The notes under the pieces are model-generated. The model did not search any database and was not told the origin of the DNA. It saw nothing but the letters and a program-made list of their open reading frames with translations. The position numbers and the translations under genes were made by a program. A DNA stretch of 64,000 nucleotides from JABSSA01 sp039975755 (GTDB taxonomy: Bacteria > Pseudomonadota > Alphaproteobacteria > Rhodobacterales > Rhodobacteraceae): positions 1 through 64,000 of the forward strand of contig JBDWGM010000024.1 in assembly GCA_039975755.1 (NCBI GenBank). The letters are read 5' to 3'. Below, piece after piece: positions 43,802 through 53,273 of the stretch (positions are counted from its first letter, which is position 1; each line of letters begins with the position of its first letter).

Positions 43802-45010
43802 ATGTTGCGGGCTTGGATATGCCTTTTGGTTTCGATGTGGTGTGCGGTGCCTGCAACTGCGCAGGATCTATCGGTTTTGGCGCGTGTTGATGTGGCCAAC
43901 AGTTTCATTGAGGAACGTGGTGATGAGCTGGAATTCCAACTCGCTCTTAATCAAGGTGTTCCGTTCCGGGTGTTTACGCTGGATGGCCCGCCGCGATTGG
44001 TCGTCGATTTTCGCGAAGTTTCCTTTGATGGCGTGTCGCCGAGCGCGTTGTTGGATGACGTGACCGCCTTTACTGGTATGCGTTTTGGAGTATTTCGCCC
44101 TGGCTGGTCCCGACTGGTTGCAGATCTAAAAGGTCCTATGCTGTTGAAAACAGCTGGAATGCCCGTTGACACAGACAGCGGACGAGCGCGGCTAAAGATT
44201 GTGCTGCATGAAACGGACGATGCAGCATTTGCGGCCAATTCAGCATCTCCGTCGGATGTCGGATGGACCTTGGATACTGAACCGGCAACCGTCCCTGCGG
44301 CGGATGACGCGTTTGTAATTGTCATCGATCCCGGACATGGCGGGATTGATCCGGGGGCCGTCCGTGGCGACACAATTGAAAAAGACTTGATGCTGAATGT
44401 TGGAATTGCACTGCGCGAAGCGTTGCGGCGCACTGGCCAAGCCCAAGTTGTCATGACCCGCGACAGCGATACGTTTGTGTCCTTAAAGGCAAGGGTGGCG
44501 TTGGCGCATCAAGTGCGTGCGGACCTGATTATTTCGTTGCATGCAGATACGGTCGCGCAAGGACGGGCACGTGGGACGACGGTTTACACATTGTCCGAAG
44601 AAGCCAGCGATGCCGCGTCCGAACAATTGGCAACACAACATAATCGCGCTGATTTAATCGCTGGTCTTGATCTCAGCGCTGCAGATGATCAGGTGACCAA
44701 CGTGTTGTTAAGTTTAGCGCGTCAAGAAACCCGCCCACGGACGCGGCAATTGGCCGATACATTGGTGGCAGAGCTGACTGTATCTGCGGGTCCAATCAAT
44801 CGGCATCCTCATCGAGAAGGGGATTTTTCGGTGTTGCGCAGTGCAGACATTCCCAGCGTTCTGGTCGAGCTTGGGTTTTTGTCGGACGAGCGTGATTTGA
44901 AGAATTTGCAAGATCCGGACTGGCGAGCAGGCGTCGTCGCGGCGCTGGCTCGCGCTACACTTGAATGGCGCACCCAAGATCTAGCAACGCGTGCATTGGT
45001 TCGGCAATGA
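43802..45010 (+). CDS. N-acetylmuramoyl-L-alanine amidase (AmiC-like)
   Basis: Cleaves the amide bond between N-acetylmuramic acid and L-alanine in periplasmic peptidoglycan. It has 402 residues. A signal peptide (MLRAWICLLVSMWCAVPATA) is followed by an AMIN targeting domain (residues about 25-125, RVFTLDGPPRLVVDFREVSF) and an Amidase_3 domain with zinc ligands in VIDPGHGGIDPGAV, the glutamate of TIEKDLML, the histidine of ISLHADTV, and the catalytic glutamate of VLVELGFLSDERD. It precedes the PBP1A gene by 85 bases, and both act on the septum or sacculus, so they may be cotranscribed. Confidence 0.94.
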   Translation: MLRAWICLLVSMWCAVPATAQDLSVLARVDVANSFIEERGDELEFQLALNQGVPFRVFTLDGPPRLVVDFREVSFDGVSPSALLDDVTAFTGMRFGVFRPGWSRLVADLKGPMLLKTAGMPVDTDSGRARLKIVLHETDDAAFAANSASPSDVGWTLDTEPATVPAADDAFVIVIDPGHGGIDPGAVRGDTIEKDLMLNVGIALREALRRTGQAQVVMTRDSDTFVSLKARVALAHQVRADLIISLHADTVAQGRARGTTVYTLSEEASDAASEQLATQHNRADLIAGLDLSAADDQVTNVLLSLARQETRPRTRQLADTLVAELTVSAGPINRHPHREGDFSVLRSADIPSVLVELGFLSDERDLKNLQDPDWRAGVVAALARATLEWRTQDLATRALVRQ

Positions 45011-45095
45011 ACAGCCATAGTTTCCGTTTTCGTGTTTTGACCCGGCTTGACGGGCAGGCTAGAATTACGAGCGCGACCGCGAAAGGCGTCAGATA

Positions 45096-47615
45096 ATGTT
45101 GAGATTTATTTTGTCATTCTTCGGAGGTATTTTCACCTTCGTTACGATGGGGGGCGCAATGATTGCCCTGTCCATAGGTGGAGTGTTCTGGATGTTCGGG
45201 CGCGATTTGCCCAGTCATGAACGTTTGGCGCAATATCAGCCACCAACGATCAGCCGAATCTATTCGGGTGAAGGGCGCATTATCGATGAGTTTGCCCAGG
45301 AACGGCGATTGTTTGTCCCAGCAGATAACATCCCGGACCTTGTAAAGCAGGCCTTCATAAGCGCGGAAGACAAGAATTTCTATGACCACAAAGGGTACGA
45401 TCTTCGCGGAATCGGCGCGGCCGCGGTCGAAGCGGTGCGATCTCGTGGTCGCGATGTACGCGGTGCGTCGACTATTACACAGCAAGTTATGAAGAACTTC
45501 TTGTTGTCAGGCGATCGCCAAGCGGAGCGCAAGATCAAAGAGATCATTCTGGCGGCACGTCTAGAGGAAACTCTGCAAAAGGATCAAATCCTTGAGCTGT
45601 ATCTGAACGAGATTTTTCTAGGCCAAAACTCTTATGGCGTTGCCGCTGCAAGCCAGACTTATTTCAACAAATCACTCGACGAACTTGTGCCGCATGAGGC
45701 GGCGTTTTTGGCATCGCTACCAAAAGCACCGTCAGATTTTCACCCAGTGCGTCGAAAAGAGCGTGTGACATCGCGCCGTAATTTCGTTCTGAAAGAAATG
45801 ATGGAAAACGGCTATATCGATGAAGCCGTGTACGAAGACGAAGTCGCGAAACCTTTGCGCTCTGTTCAAAATGGGGATTTTGAGAGCTTTCGCAGTGAAT
45901 TGCCGCCACGTGACTATTTCACCGATGAAATTCGGCGTCAGTTAAGCCGGGATTTTGGCGATACAGAATTCTTTACGGGCGGATACACGGTTCGCGCGAC
46001 AATCGACGCGCAAATGCAACCGATCGCGGCCCAAGCACTGCAAAAACAACTTGAGCAATATGATCGCGGTCAGGGTGTGTGGCGTGGTACCGGTGAAAAA
46101 ATCGATCCCGCATTGTTGTCTGATGAGGCTGCATGGCGTGAAGCATTGGCGAAAACGCGCGTAGCGCGCGACGTTGAACTGGAAAACAAATGGTATCCGG
46201 CCGTTGTTTTGCAGGTCGAAGATCAAAATCTTTCGCTTGGGATTGAAGGATGGTCGGAAGGCGACCCTGCTCCTGTTGTGCCACGTGACGATATCAAATG
46301 GATATCTGGCAATTTTTTCGACAATTTCGAAGCCGGTGATATCGTTCATGTACGACGTATGACTGAAGACGGATCGGGGGCTTTTATTCGGTGGTCGTTG
46401 CGCCAAGTGCCCAAAGTTCAAGGCGGCTTTGTCGCGATGGACGTAAATACCGGTCGTGTCATCGCGATGCAGGGTGGGTTTTCCTATCAAAATTCGGTTT
46501 ACAACCGCGCGACGCAGGCCAAACGTCAACCAGGGTCAGCGTTTAAACCGTTCGTTTATGCTGCGGCATTGGACAGCGGATATAGCCCTGCAACAATTGT
46601 TGTGGATGCACCAATCGAAATTGACACTCCACAGGGGTTGTGGCGTCCAAAGAACGCATCCAACAAGTTCTATGGCCCGACTCCGCTACGCACTGGGATC
46701 GAACAATCTCGAAACCTGATGACGATCCGACTGGCGCAAGAAGTGGGCATGGACATCGTTGCGGATTACGCCGAACGGTTCCAAGTCTATGACAATTTGG
46801 GTCGCTTCCTAGCGAACTCACTTGGGTCCGAAGAAACGACTTTGTATCAGATGGTTGCTGCTTACGCGATGTTCGCCAATGGCGGGGAACGCGTTCAGCC
46901 AACTTTGGTTGATCGGGTGCAAGATCGGTTTGGCAGCACCGTATATCAGCATGATGAACGCAAATGCGAAACATGCCCACAATTGGCAAGCCTTCAGCCA
47001 GGGGTGTCGCCTACAATCGTTTCGAACCGCGAACGGGTGATGGATCCGATCACGGCTTATCAGTTGACGTCCATGTTGCAGGGGGTTGTGCAACGCGGCA
47101 CTGCGTCCAGTGCTGTCAACCTATCCGTCCCGATTGCGGGAAAGACCGGTACGACAAATGATGAAAAAGACGCGTGGTTTGTTGGGTTTTCATCCAACAT
47201 CGTTGCGGGCTGTTACATTGGTTTTGATAATCCTGCTCCGATGGGTCGAGGGGCCGGTGGTGGACGGATGTGCGCTCCGGTGTTCAACACATTCATGAAC
47301 GAAGCAATCAAAGTGTATGGCGGAGGCGAATTTGACGTTCCCGAAGGTGGGCGGTTCATTCGAATTGACCGATTTACAGGTGCACGTTTGTCTGACGATG
47401 CAACGGGTCCAAATGTTGTCGCCGAGTATTTCCGAGATGGCGAAGAACCGATTTTTGGTATCACCTTTGACGGCGGATTTGCCATGGGTGTCGACTTGCC
47501 ATTGTTCGACAATGCCTCTTCCGGAGGACGGCAAGTGACGACGTCATCAGGTCGCAAAGCAGTTGTTGGACCAAAGGCAAGCTTTGGCACGCTAAGTTCT
47601 GGTGGTCTTTACTAA
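45096..47615 (+). CDS. mrcA: Penicillin-binding protein 1A
   Basis: Bifunctional peptidoglycan glycosyltransferase-transpeptidase of the inner membrane, 839 residues. One N-terminal anchor helix (FFGGIFTFVTMGGAMIALSI) is followed by the GT51 domain with catalytic E91 (AEDKNFYDH) and GASTITQQVMKN. A PCB_OB-like region spans about 295-460. The transpeptidase has serine S in GSAFKPFVYAAALDS, SRNLM and KTGTTND. A cysteine pair (CETCPQ) in the loop near 627-631 is typical of alphaproteobacterial PBP1A. It follows the amidase gene; prfB follows. Confidence 0.97.
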   Translation: MLRFILSFFGGIFTFVTMGGAMIALSIGGVFWMFGRDLPSHERLAQYQPPTISRIYSGEGRIIDEFAQERRLFVPADNIPDLVKQAFISAEDKNFYDHKGYDLRGIGAAAVEAVRSRGRDVRGASTITQQVMKNFLLSGDRQAERKIKEIILAARLEETLQKDQILELYLNEIFLGQNSYGVAAASQTYFNKSLDELVPHEAAFLASLPKAPSDFHPVRRKERVTSRRNFVLKEMMENGYIDEAVYEDEVAKPLRSVQNGDFESFRSELPPRDYFTDEIRRQLSRDFGDTEFFTGGYTVRATIDAQMQPIAAQALQKQLEQYDRGQGVWRGTGEKIDPALLSDEAAWREALAKTRVARDVELENKWYPAVVLQVEDQNLSLGIEGWSEGDPAPVVPRDDIKWISGNFFDNFEAGDIVHVRRMTEDGSGAFIRWSLRQVPKVQGGFVAMDVNTGRVIAMQGGFSYQNSVYNRATQAKRQPGSAFKPFVYAAALDSGYSPATIVVDAPIEIDTPQGLWRPKNASNKFYGPTPLRTGIEQSRNLMTIRLAQEVGMDIVADYAERFQVYDNLGRFLANSLGSEETTLYQMVAAYAMFANGGERVQPTLVDRVQDRFGSTVYQHDERKCETCPQLASLQPGVSPTIVSNRERVMDPITAYQLTSMLQGVVQRGTASSAVNLSVPIAGKTGTTNDEKDAWFVGFSSNIVAGCYIGFDNPAPMGRGAGGGRMCAPVFNTFMNEAIKVYGGGEFDVPEGGRFIRIDRFTGARLSDDATGPNVVAEYFRDGEEPIFGITFDGGFAMGVDLPLFDNASSGGRQVTTSSGRKAVVGPKASFGTLSSGGLY

Positions 47616-47702
47616 ATTAGACGAGCAATCGAGGCATGGTCTCTCTTGTCGTGGGGGAGGCTGTGCAGTATCACGCGGGTCTAATTTAGGGAGAAGATCA
47701 CG

Positions 47703-48827
47703 ATGCGCGCCGAGGCCCAAAATACAGTAGAGGCCATTGAAAAGTCGCTGGAACTTCTGGGCCAGCGCCTTGACCTTGAAACGGTGGAACACCGGATCGA
47801 GGAATTCAATGCACGTGTCGAAGACCCGAACCTGTGGGATGATCCGACTGCTGCGCAAAAACTGATGCGTGAACGTCAGGTTTTGGTCGATGCCTACGCC
47901 ACCTATACGTCGATGAAGCAGGACTTGGCCGATACGATCGAATTGATCGAACTGGGTGAGTTGGAAGAAGACGAAGAAGTCGTTGAGGATGCCGAAGAGG
48001 CATTGCGCGGCCTCAAAGTTACCGCTGCAGAAAAAGAGCTAGAAGCCTTGCTGGACGGAGAAGCGGACAGCAACGACACGTTTCTTGAAATCAATTCCGG
48101 GGCAGGTGGCACAGAAAGCTGTGATTGGGCATCGATGCTGGCGCGCATGTATGTCCGCTGGGCCGAAAAGCGTGGGTATAAAGTAGAATTGCAATCTGAA
48201 AGCGCTGGTGAAGAAGCGGGTATCAAATCCGCGACTTATAAGATCAGTGGTTTGAATGCCTATGGTTGGCTGAAATCCGAATCCGGTGTGCACCGATTGG
48301 TGCGTATTTCACCTTTTGACAGTGCCGCAAAACGACACACCTCGTTCAGTTCGATCTGGGTCTATCCCGTGGTCGATGACAACATCGAAATCGAAGTTAA
48401 CCCAGCTGATATTCGCATCGATACATACCGGTCCTCGGGGGCGGGCGGTCAGCACGTTAATACGACGGATTCGGCTGTTCGGATCACGCACAACCCGACA
48501 GGGATTGTGGTGACGTCATCCGTCAAGTCCCAACACCAGAACCGCGACATTGCGATGAAAGCTCTAAAGTCGCGATTGTACCAACTTGAACTTGATCGAC
48601 GCCATGCGGATATCAATGCTGCACACGAGGCCAAGGGCGACGCAGGATGGGGGAACCAGATCCGGTCCTATGTGCTGCAGCCATATCAAATGGTCAAAGA
48701 TTTGCGCACGAATCACGAAACCTCAGACACCAAAGGTGTGCTTGATGGGGATCTCGACGGATTCATGGCTGCGACCCTTGCGCTTCAAGCGACAGGTAAA
48801 AGCCGCGCGGAAGCACAAGGAGAATAG
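47703..48827 (+). CDS. prfB: Peptide chain release factor 2
   Basis: Terminates translation at UGA and UAA. It has 374 residues. The tripeptide anticodon-like motif SPF (VRISPFDSAAKRHTS) identifies RF2, and the peptidyl-transferase motif GGQ is in SGAGGQHVNTTDSAVRITH. The frame is continuous from MRAEAQNTVEAIEKSL: there is no internal UGA-based +1 frameshift as in the Escherichia gene, so that autoregulation is absent here. Confidence 0.98.
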   Translation: MRAEAQNTVEAIEKSLELLGQRLDLETVEHRIEEFNARVEDPNLWDDPTAAQKLMRERQVLVDAYATYTSMKQDLADTIELIELGELEEDEEVVEDAEEALRGLKVTAAEKELEALLDGEADSNDTFLEINSGAGGTESCDWASMLARMYVRWAEKRGYKVELQSESAGEEAGIKSATYKISGLNAYGWLKSESGVHRLVRISPFDSAAKRHTSFSSIWVYPVVDDNIEIEVNPADIRIDTYRSSGAGGQHVNTTDSAVRITHNPTGIVVTSSVKSQHQNRDIAMKALKSRLYQLELDRRHADINAAHEAKGDAGWGNQIRSYVLQPYQMVKDLRTNHETSDTKGVLDGDLDGFMAATLALQATGKSRAEAQGE

Positions 48828-48963
48828 AACGATCGTTAAAAAGGCGTCCAACGTGAAATATACGTGACGGGCGTTCTTGATAATAAAGGCTTAACGCTGA
48901 CTGCTACTGATTTCGATTTCATTTAAGCTTGATCTGTCCTGTTGGCTTTGACCAAAGTTGCGC

Positions 48964-50379
48964 ATGACAGAAATCACAAAAACCTCTGCGCTGCTCCTGT
49001 CCAAAGCTCTTGCGCAGAAAGACCTCAGTGTCGCCGAACTCATGGTGGCGACCCTTGATCGTATTGATGCTGTTAACGACCGTGTGAATGCGATTGTTAG
49101 CTTGCGGGACAGGGATGACCTGATCGCCGAAGCACAGGTCGCAGACCAATCTGCGCGTAAGGGGTGGTTGCATGGCATTCCGATTGCGATCAAGGATTTG
49201 GCGAATGCAAAAGGGTTTCCAACTTCAAAAGGGTCACCCTTGTTTGCGGGGCAAATGCCCGAGAATGATGACATCATGGTTGCACGCCTTCGAGAAGCCG
49301 GTGCCATTGTCATTGGCAAGACGAATACTCCGGAATTTGGTCTGGGCAGTCACACGTTCAACCCGGTTCATGGAGCAACCGAAAACCCATATGCGCCGGG
49401 TTTAAGTTGCGGTGGCAGTTCCGGTGGGGCTGCAGTTGCTTTGGCGACCGGGATGTTAAGTGTCGCGGACGGGTCGGATATGATGGGTAGTCTGCGCAAC
49501 CCGGCGGGATGGAACAATGTGTATGGCATGCGCCCGTCTTGGGGATTGGTGCCATCCGAACCATTGGGCGATACATTCCTGCACCAATTGTCGACCAATG
49601 GCCCAATGGCGCGAAACCCGCGTGATCTAACCGCATTGCTGGATACGATGGCGGGCCCTGATCATCGCCAACCGCATGGTGTGTCGCAACCGTCTAGCCT
49701 TGAGCAGATCGATCAAAATGAGACGCCAATTCGCATCGGTTGGCTGCGGGATTGGGATGGGGCGATCCCGTTCGAGGCGGGTATTTTGGAGCTGTGTGAA
49801 ACGGCCTTGCATCGTTTTGAAGATTTGGGATGCCGGGTCGATATGTTGGATGCGCCATTCTCACGCGAACAGCTATGGGACAGCTGGACAAAGCTACGCA
49901 ATTTCTCAGTTTCCACAGGGCTTGGCGTGTTGGCCTCTAACCCTGAGCATCGGTCCTATTTGAAAGCCACAGCATTGTGGGAAATTGAGCAGGGCCAACA
50001 CTTGTCGGCACAAGATGTGCACAACGAAAGTGTCGTGCGTTCCAATTGGTTTACGACATGTACGCAACTGTTTGAAAACTATGATGCTCTGATTTTGCCG
50101 ACCGCTCAGGTGTGGCCGTTTGATGTGAGACAACCATATCCAACACAGATCGCAGGTGTGGACATGGATACCTATCATCGCTGGATGGAGGTTGTTGTGC
50201 CCGCCAGCTTAATCGGGCTGCCAGTGGTCGCAGTGCCTGCAGGGTTTGGCGGCCCAAATGATACTCCGATGGGGCTGCAGTTGATGGGTGCACGTGGTGC
50301 GGACGCCAAGTTACTGGCCCTGGCAGAGCGATGGCATCAGGCGACAGACTGGCCAAATCAGCGCCCGGTTCCTTTTTAA
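48964..50379 (+). CDS. Amidase-signature-family amidase
   Basis: A 471-residue amidase of the GatA/AS family. The Ser-cis-Ser-Lys triad is visible: K77 (GIPIAIKDL), the GGSSGG loop at 150-155 and nucleophile S176 in the AS signature (GSDMMGSLRNPAG). The usual TGGS before that serine is MMGS here. No gatC or gatB genes are adjacent, so it is a stand-alone amide hydrolase rather than part of tRNA amidotransferase. The ATG at 48964 is chosen over a TTG two codons upstream. Its stop overlaps that of the convergent small gene by four bases. Confidence 0.9.
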   Translation: MTEITKTSALLLSKALAQKDLSVAELMVATLDRIDAVNDRVNAIVSLRDRDDLIAEAQVADQSARKGWLHGIPIAIKDLANAKGFPTSKGSPLFAGQMPENDDIMVARLREAGAIVIGKTNTPEFGLGSHTFNPVHGATENPYAPGLSCGGSSGGAAVALATGMLSVADGSDMMGSLRNPAGWNNVYGMRPSWGLVPSEPLGDTFLHQLSTNGPMARNPRDLTALLDTMAGPDHRQPHGVSQPSSLEQIDQNETPIRIGWLRDWDGAIPFEAGILELCETALHRFEDLGCRVDMLDAPFSREQLWDSWTKLRNFSVSTGLGVLASNPEHRSYLKATALWEIEQGQHLSAQDVHNESVVRSNWFTTCTQLFENYDALILPTAQVWPFDVRQPYPTQIAGVDMDTYHRWMEVVVPASLIGLPVVAVPAGFGGPNDTPMGLQLMGARGADAKLLALAERWHQATDWPNQRPVPF

Positions 50380-50600
50380 CTCTCCGCCGGTGCTTCGCGC
50401 CCTGCGGATATCAATCGGGCCTTTAACGAGGCAGAGTCAGGAAGGCCGGCTTCCAAAGCGAAAACATAGGCTTGGGTCAGAAAAAAGCACTGTGCATCCG
50501 TGTCATCCGAACGGTTAGCGGCGTCAGTGTAGAGCGCGCTCAAAGTTACGCTGTCTTGTTTGGCGTGTGCTTTGATAAGGCGCGCATCCAGATCGTTCAT
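50376..50600 (-). CDS. Small protein coupled to the Rieske oxygenase, hypothetical
   Basis: A 74-residue, mainly helical protein (LIKAHAKQDSVTLSALYTDA, FFLTQAYVFALEAGLPDSAS), possibly a short TPR-like helical hairpin. Its ATG overlaps the stop of the Rieske oxygenase gene (ATGA), so translation is probably coupled. No family recognised. The start at 50600 is the only ATG at the junction. It may be a partner or chaperone of the oxygenase; that is inference from coupling. Confidence 0.7.
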   Translation of the reverse strand: MNDLDARLIKAHAKQDSVTLSALYTDAANRSDDTDAQCFFLTQAYVFALEAGLPDSASLKARLISAGREAPAES

Positions 50601-51754
50601 TCAGCGGCTTCGACGTGTTCACGGGATGCCAACAACCCGCTTGCAACCCAATCATGAAACATATGTGTCGGTGCATCCATCGCAGGTGAAAACCGGCCAC
50701 CGTCAAATCCGAGCGCGTTGCGTCCGCGTTGCATGCCTTCGACCACAAATATGTCCTCTTCAAACACAAGCTTCCATTGCGCTGCATTGCGTTCGCGCAA
50801 GTCTGCGTCAGTGTTCGGATCGGCATAGAACAAATGAACATGTTCCGTGGTTTTCCCGGGCCCTTCGGGTATCAAAATGATCGCATAAGTATGATCGCGA
50901 TGCACACCCAGCAAAACGTTGGGATACACCGAGATATATTCCGCACCCTCGTTCCACTTGTCGCTTAATCCGTCAAAGTCAGGGAAAACGGCGTCATTGT
51001 CACCTTTAAGCTGGCGATACACATACGTGCCTTGACCAGAAAAATGCCCCGGTTCTTCGATGTTATAGTGATCTTCAAGTCTGGAATAACTGTTCAATCC
51101 GGGATGAACCCAAGGCAAGTGATAGCTTTCGCAATAGTTTTCAACGGCCAGCTTCCAGTTACAGTTCACAGAAAGGGTAAAGCTGCTGTCGGATCCGCCA
51201 TGATAAGAAGGTTTGTCAAATTCGGCCCAACGATCCAGCAGTTCCGCGTTGGCATCCTCAAATGCGGGGGCGGTGCCTGATACATTGATCCACACGACAC
51301 CCAGCCATATATGGCTGCGCACTTCGATTAAGCCCAATGTCGAAAGATCAATGCCTTCACTTGTGTTGTGTCCGGAGCCGCCAACATGCGGCGTAGAGAC
51401 AAGCTTCCCTTCAGTGGAATAACACCAGCTGTGATAGGGACACCGAATGGCGCCTTCAATATTGCGAGGCGAATCCACCAGGATCATGCCACGATGACGA
51501 CAAATGTTCTGAAACACCCTCACAACGCCGCTTTTGTCACGCAAGAGCATCAAAGGAAGCCCCATAAACGTAATCGGTTTCGCGTCACCTGTGTTTGGAA
51601 CGTCAGCCGCGACACCCAATCCTGCCCAGTTCTTGAAAACTAAACTATCGCGTTCTTCGAGATAAGTGCTTTCGTCGGTGTAATGCGTGTTTGAAAGTCC
51701 GTTAGCGCGTTCAATTGGACGGCGAACAGCTTGAAGGTCTGTGTGTTTGGACAT
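50597..51754 (-). CDS. Rieske non-haem iron oxygenase, alpha subunit
   Basis: A 385-residue oxygenase. The Rieske [2Fe-2S] ligands are C85 and H87 (NICRHRGM), C105 and H108 (CPYHSWCY). The catalytic iron is bound by H212 and H217 in NYCESYHLPWVHPGL and by an aspartate further on (EEDIFVVEGMQRGR). The residue that bridges the two centres in naphthalene-type enzymes is aspartate three positions before the first histidine; here it is E209, as described for carnitine monooxygenase CntA. Substrates of related enzymes are quaternary amines and aromatic acids, so the substrate is uncertain. The ATG at 51754 gives the family N-terminus. The reductase is not encoded nearby. Confidence 0.9.
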   Translation of the reverse strand: MSKHTDLQAVRRPIERANGLSNTHYTDESTYLEERDSLVFKNWAGLGVAADVPNTGDAKPITFMGLPLMLLRDKSGVVRVFQNICRHRGMILVDSPRNIEGAIRCPYHSWCYSTEGKLVSTPHVGGSGHNTSEGIDLSTLGLIEVRSHIWLGVVWINVSGTAPAFEDANAELLDRWAEFDKPSYHGGSDSSFTLSVNCNWKLAVENYCESYHLPWVHPGLNSYSRLEDHYNIEEPGHFSGQGTYVYRQLKGDNDAVFPDFDGLSDKWNEGAEYISVYPNVLLGVHRDHTYAIILIPEGPGKTTEHVHLFYADPNTDADLRERNAAQWKLVFEEDIFVVEGMQRGRNALGFDGGRFSPAMDAPTHMFHDWVASGLLASREHVEAAE

Positions 51755-51876
51755 GAGCTCTTTCCCTTCTATAGAATGAGCTAATGTCAATTAATGCCGG
51801 TACTCCTGTCTGTTTTCGACGTTTTGTGTCGCAGGAAGACCGTGATCGCAGGTGACATGTGCGAACTTTAGTTTTT

Positions 51877-52236
51877 TCAGCTGATACGCCGGAACTCTGG
51901 CGGAGTATTTTGTGCCAATGGACAAGCTTCGCGCCCCATAAACGTTAAAATTTGAGGGCCAGTGGACGCATCCAAGGTCTCGGGATCGCTTGGCACAGTG
52001 CGAAGTGCGTCACCCAATGTTGCGCCCCAATTGCCCAACATGCGCGTGACATTGAGCGCAGAACGCATATTTCTCTTTATCGATATATCGAACCGAACGA
52101 CATCGCCGACGGACAATGATTTAGCCGAATCTACGGCATCTTCCAACCGATCCAAGTAAGCCAAATCGCCCTGATCTTCGCACCAGATGACTGCTTTTCC
52201 GTCGTCCAAATCGCGCCAAAGTATGACACCAATCAT
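51877..52236 (-). CDS. Hypothetical cytosolic protein, OB-fold-like pattern
   Basis: A 119-residue protein. The segments MIGVILWRDLDDGKAVIWCE, AYLDRLEDAVDSAKSLSVGD and VVRFDISIKRNMRSALNV look like an OB-fold or cold-shock-like beta barrel with basic residues; this is a visual guess. The ATG at 52236 follows AAGG; a longer frame upstream is not conserved in character. It is divergent from the XRE regulator across 227 bases, which may link the two. Confidence 0.6.
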   Translation of the reverse strand: MIGVILWRDLDDGKAVIWCEDQGDLAYLDRLEDAVDSAKSLSVGDVVRFDISIKRNMRSALNVTRMLGNWGATLGDALRTVPSDPETLDASTGPQILTFMGREACPLAQNTPPEFRRIS

Positions 52237-52463
52237 AATTTTCGACCTTTTTTCCCCTGATTGTAGAAAAACCCATTTTAGGTAAATTTCCCATGTCCAA
52301 CTCAGCATCGCTCGCTTGCAATTTGTGACAACCTGATTATCGTGCGATTGTAAATAGCGTCAGTGCTGATGCTAAATGGGGTCAATAGACAATCTTAGGT
52401 TGTTTTCAGTGGGTTGGAGACCACTCCTAATACATCTTAGGACTTAAATAAACGGGGAAAAAT

Positions 52464-53261
52464 ATGGAACGAATGCAACGGTCCCCAGCCGAATTGCGCA
52501 GTATGTTTGGGGCGAACTTGCGCCAGCTTTCACAAAGCTATCCATCAATTTCCGAATTATCCCGACAGCTCGGAATTAACCGAACGCAATACAACAGATA
52601 TTTGGCAGGAGAGAGTTTTCCACGTCCTGACGTTTTGGCCCGCATTTGCGACTTCTTCAAAGTAGACGCACGCATTTTGTTGGAACCGGTCGACAATGTC
52701 ATTTCCCCCAACGACGTTTTAAACGGAGAGTTTCTGCGCGATTTCTTAGGGAGCGCAGTCACAGAAATTCATGAACAGACATTTCCGTCGGGCTTTTACC
52801 GGTTCTCGCGACGAAGTTTCATGGATTCTTCTAAATTTGTGATCGGTTTGGTGCGGGTGTGGCGGGAACATGGTGCGACCTATATTCGTGGATTGGAAGC
52901 GCGTGCAGCGATGCAAGTCCAAGGATTGCCATTATCACGCGAGTCACGCGAGTTTCGCGGAATCCTGATTTTGCAAGAAGAAGGCGTGGCAGCTGTCATA
53001 TCCAGAAAAGGTGCGACGACTGTGTCGTTTAACTACCTGACACGCGTGGCCTCTTTCAAAAGCAACTTTTGGGTTGGTTATGTTGCCCGTTCGATGCGCG
53101 AAGTGTCTGACACGGATCGCGTTGTGCGGATGGTTTACGAATATGTTGGTGTTGATATGCGCTCAGCCAAAGAAGCTGCGCGCACAGTTGGGTACAAGAA
53201 CGAAGAAGAGTTGCCCGCGTTTCATCGGCGGTTGTTACAGACGGACAAACCCTTCGCTTGA
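52464..53261 (+). CDS. XRE-family transcriptional regulator
   Basis: A 265-residue protein. Residues about 12-70 are an XRE/cro-type HTH (LSQSYPSISELSRQLGINRT, YNRYLAGESFPRPDVLARIC). The rest is a mixed sensing region (FPSGFYRFSRRSFMDSSKFV, GILILQEEGVAAVISRKGAT) that I cannot assign. The ATG at 52464 follows GGGG-A. It converges on ilvN and is divergent from the hypothetical OB-like gene. Confidence 0.85.
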   Translation: MERMQRSPAELRSMFGANLRQLSQSYPSISELSRQLGINRTQYNRYLAGESFPRPDVLARICDFFKVDARILLEPVDNVISPNDVLNGEFLRDFLGSAVTEIHEQTFPSGFYRFSRRSFMDSSKFVIGLVRVWREHGATYIRGLEARAAMQVQGLPLSRESREFRGILILQEEGVAAVISRKGATTVSFNYLTRVASFKSNFWVGYVARSMREVSDTDRVVRMVYEYVGVDMRSAKEAARTVGYKNEEELPAFHRRLLQTDKPFA

Positions 53262-53273
53262 TCAATCACCACA

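Noticed and set aside
47703..47800. Possible programmed +1 frameshift in prfB
   Set aside because: The reading frame is continuous from the start with no in-frame UGA near codon 25, so no frameshift is needed.
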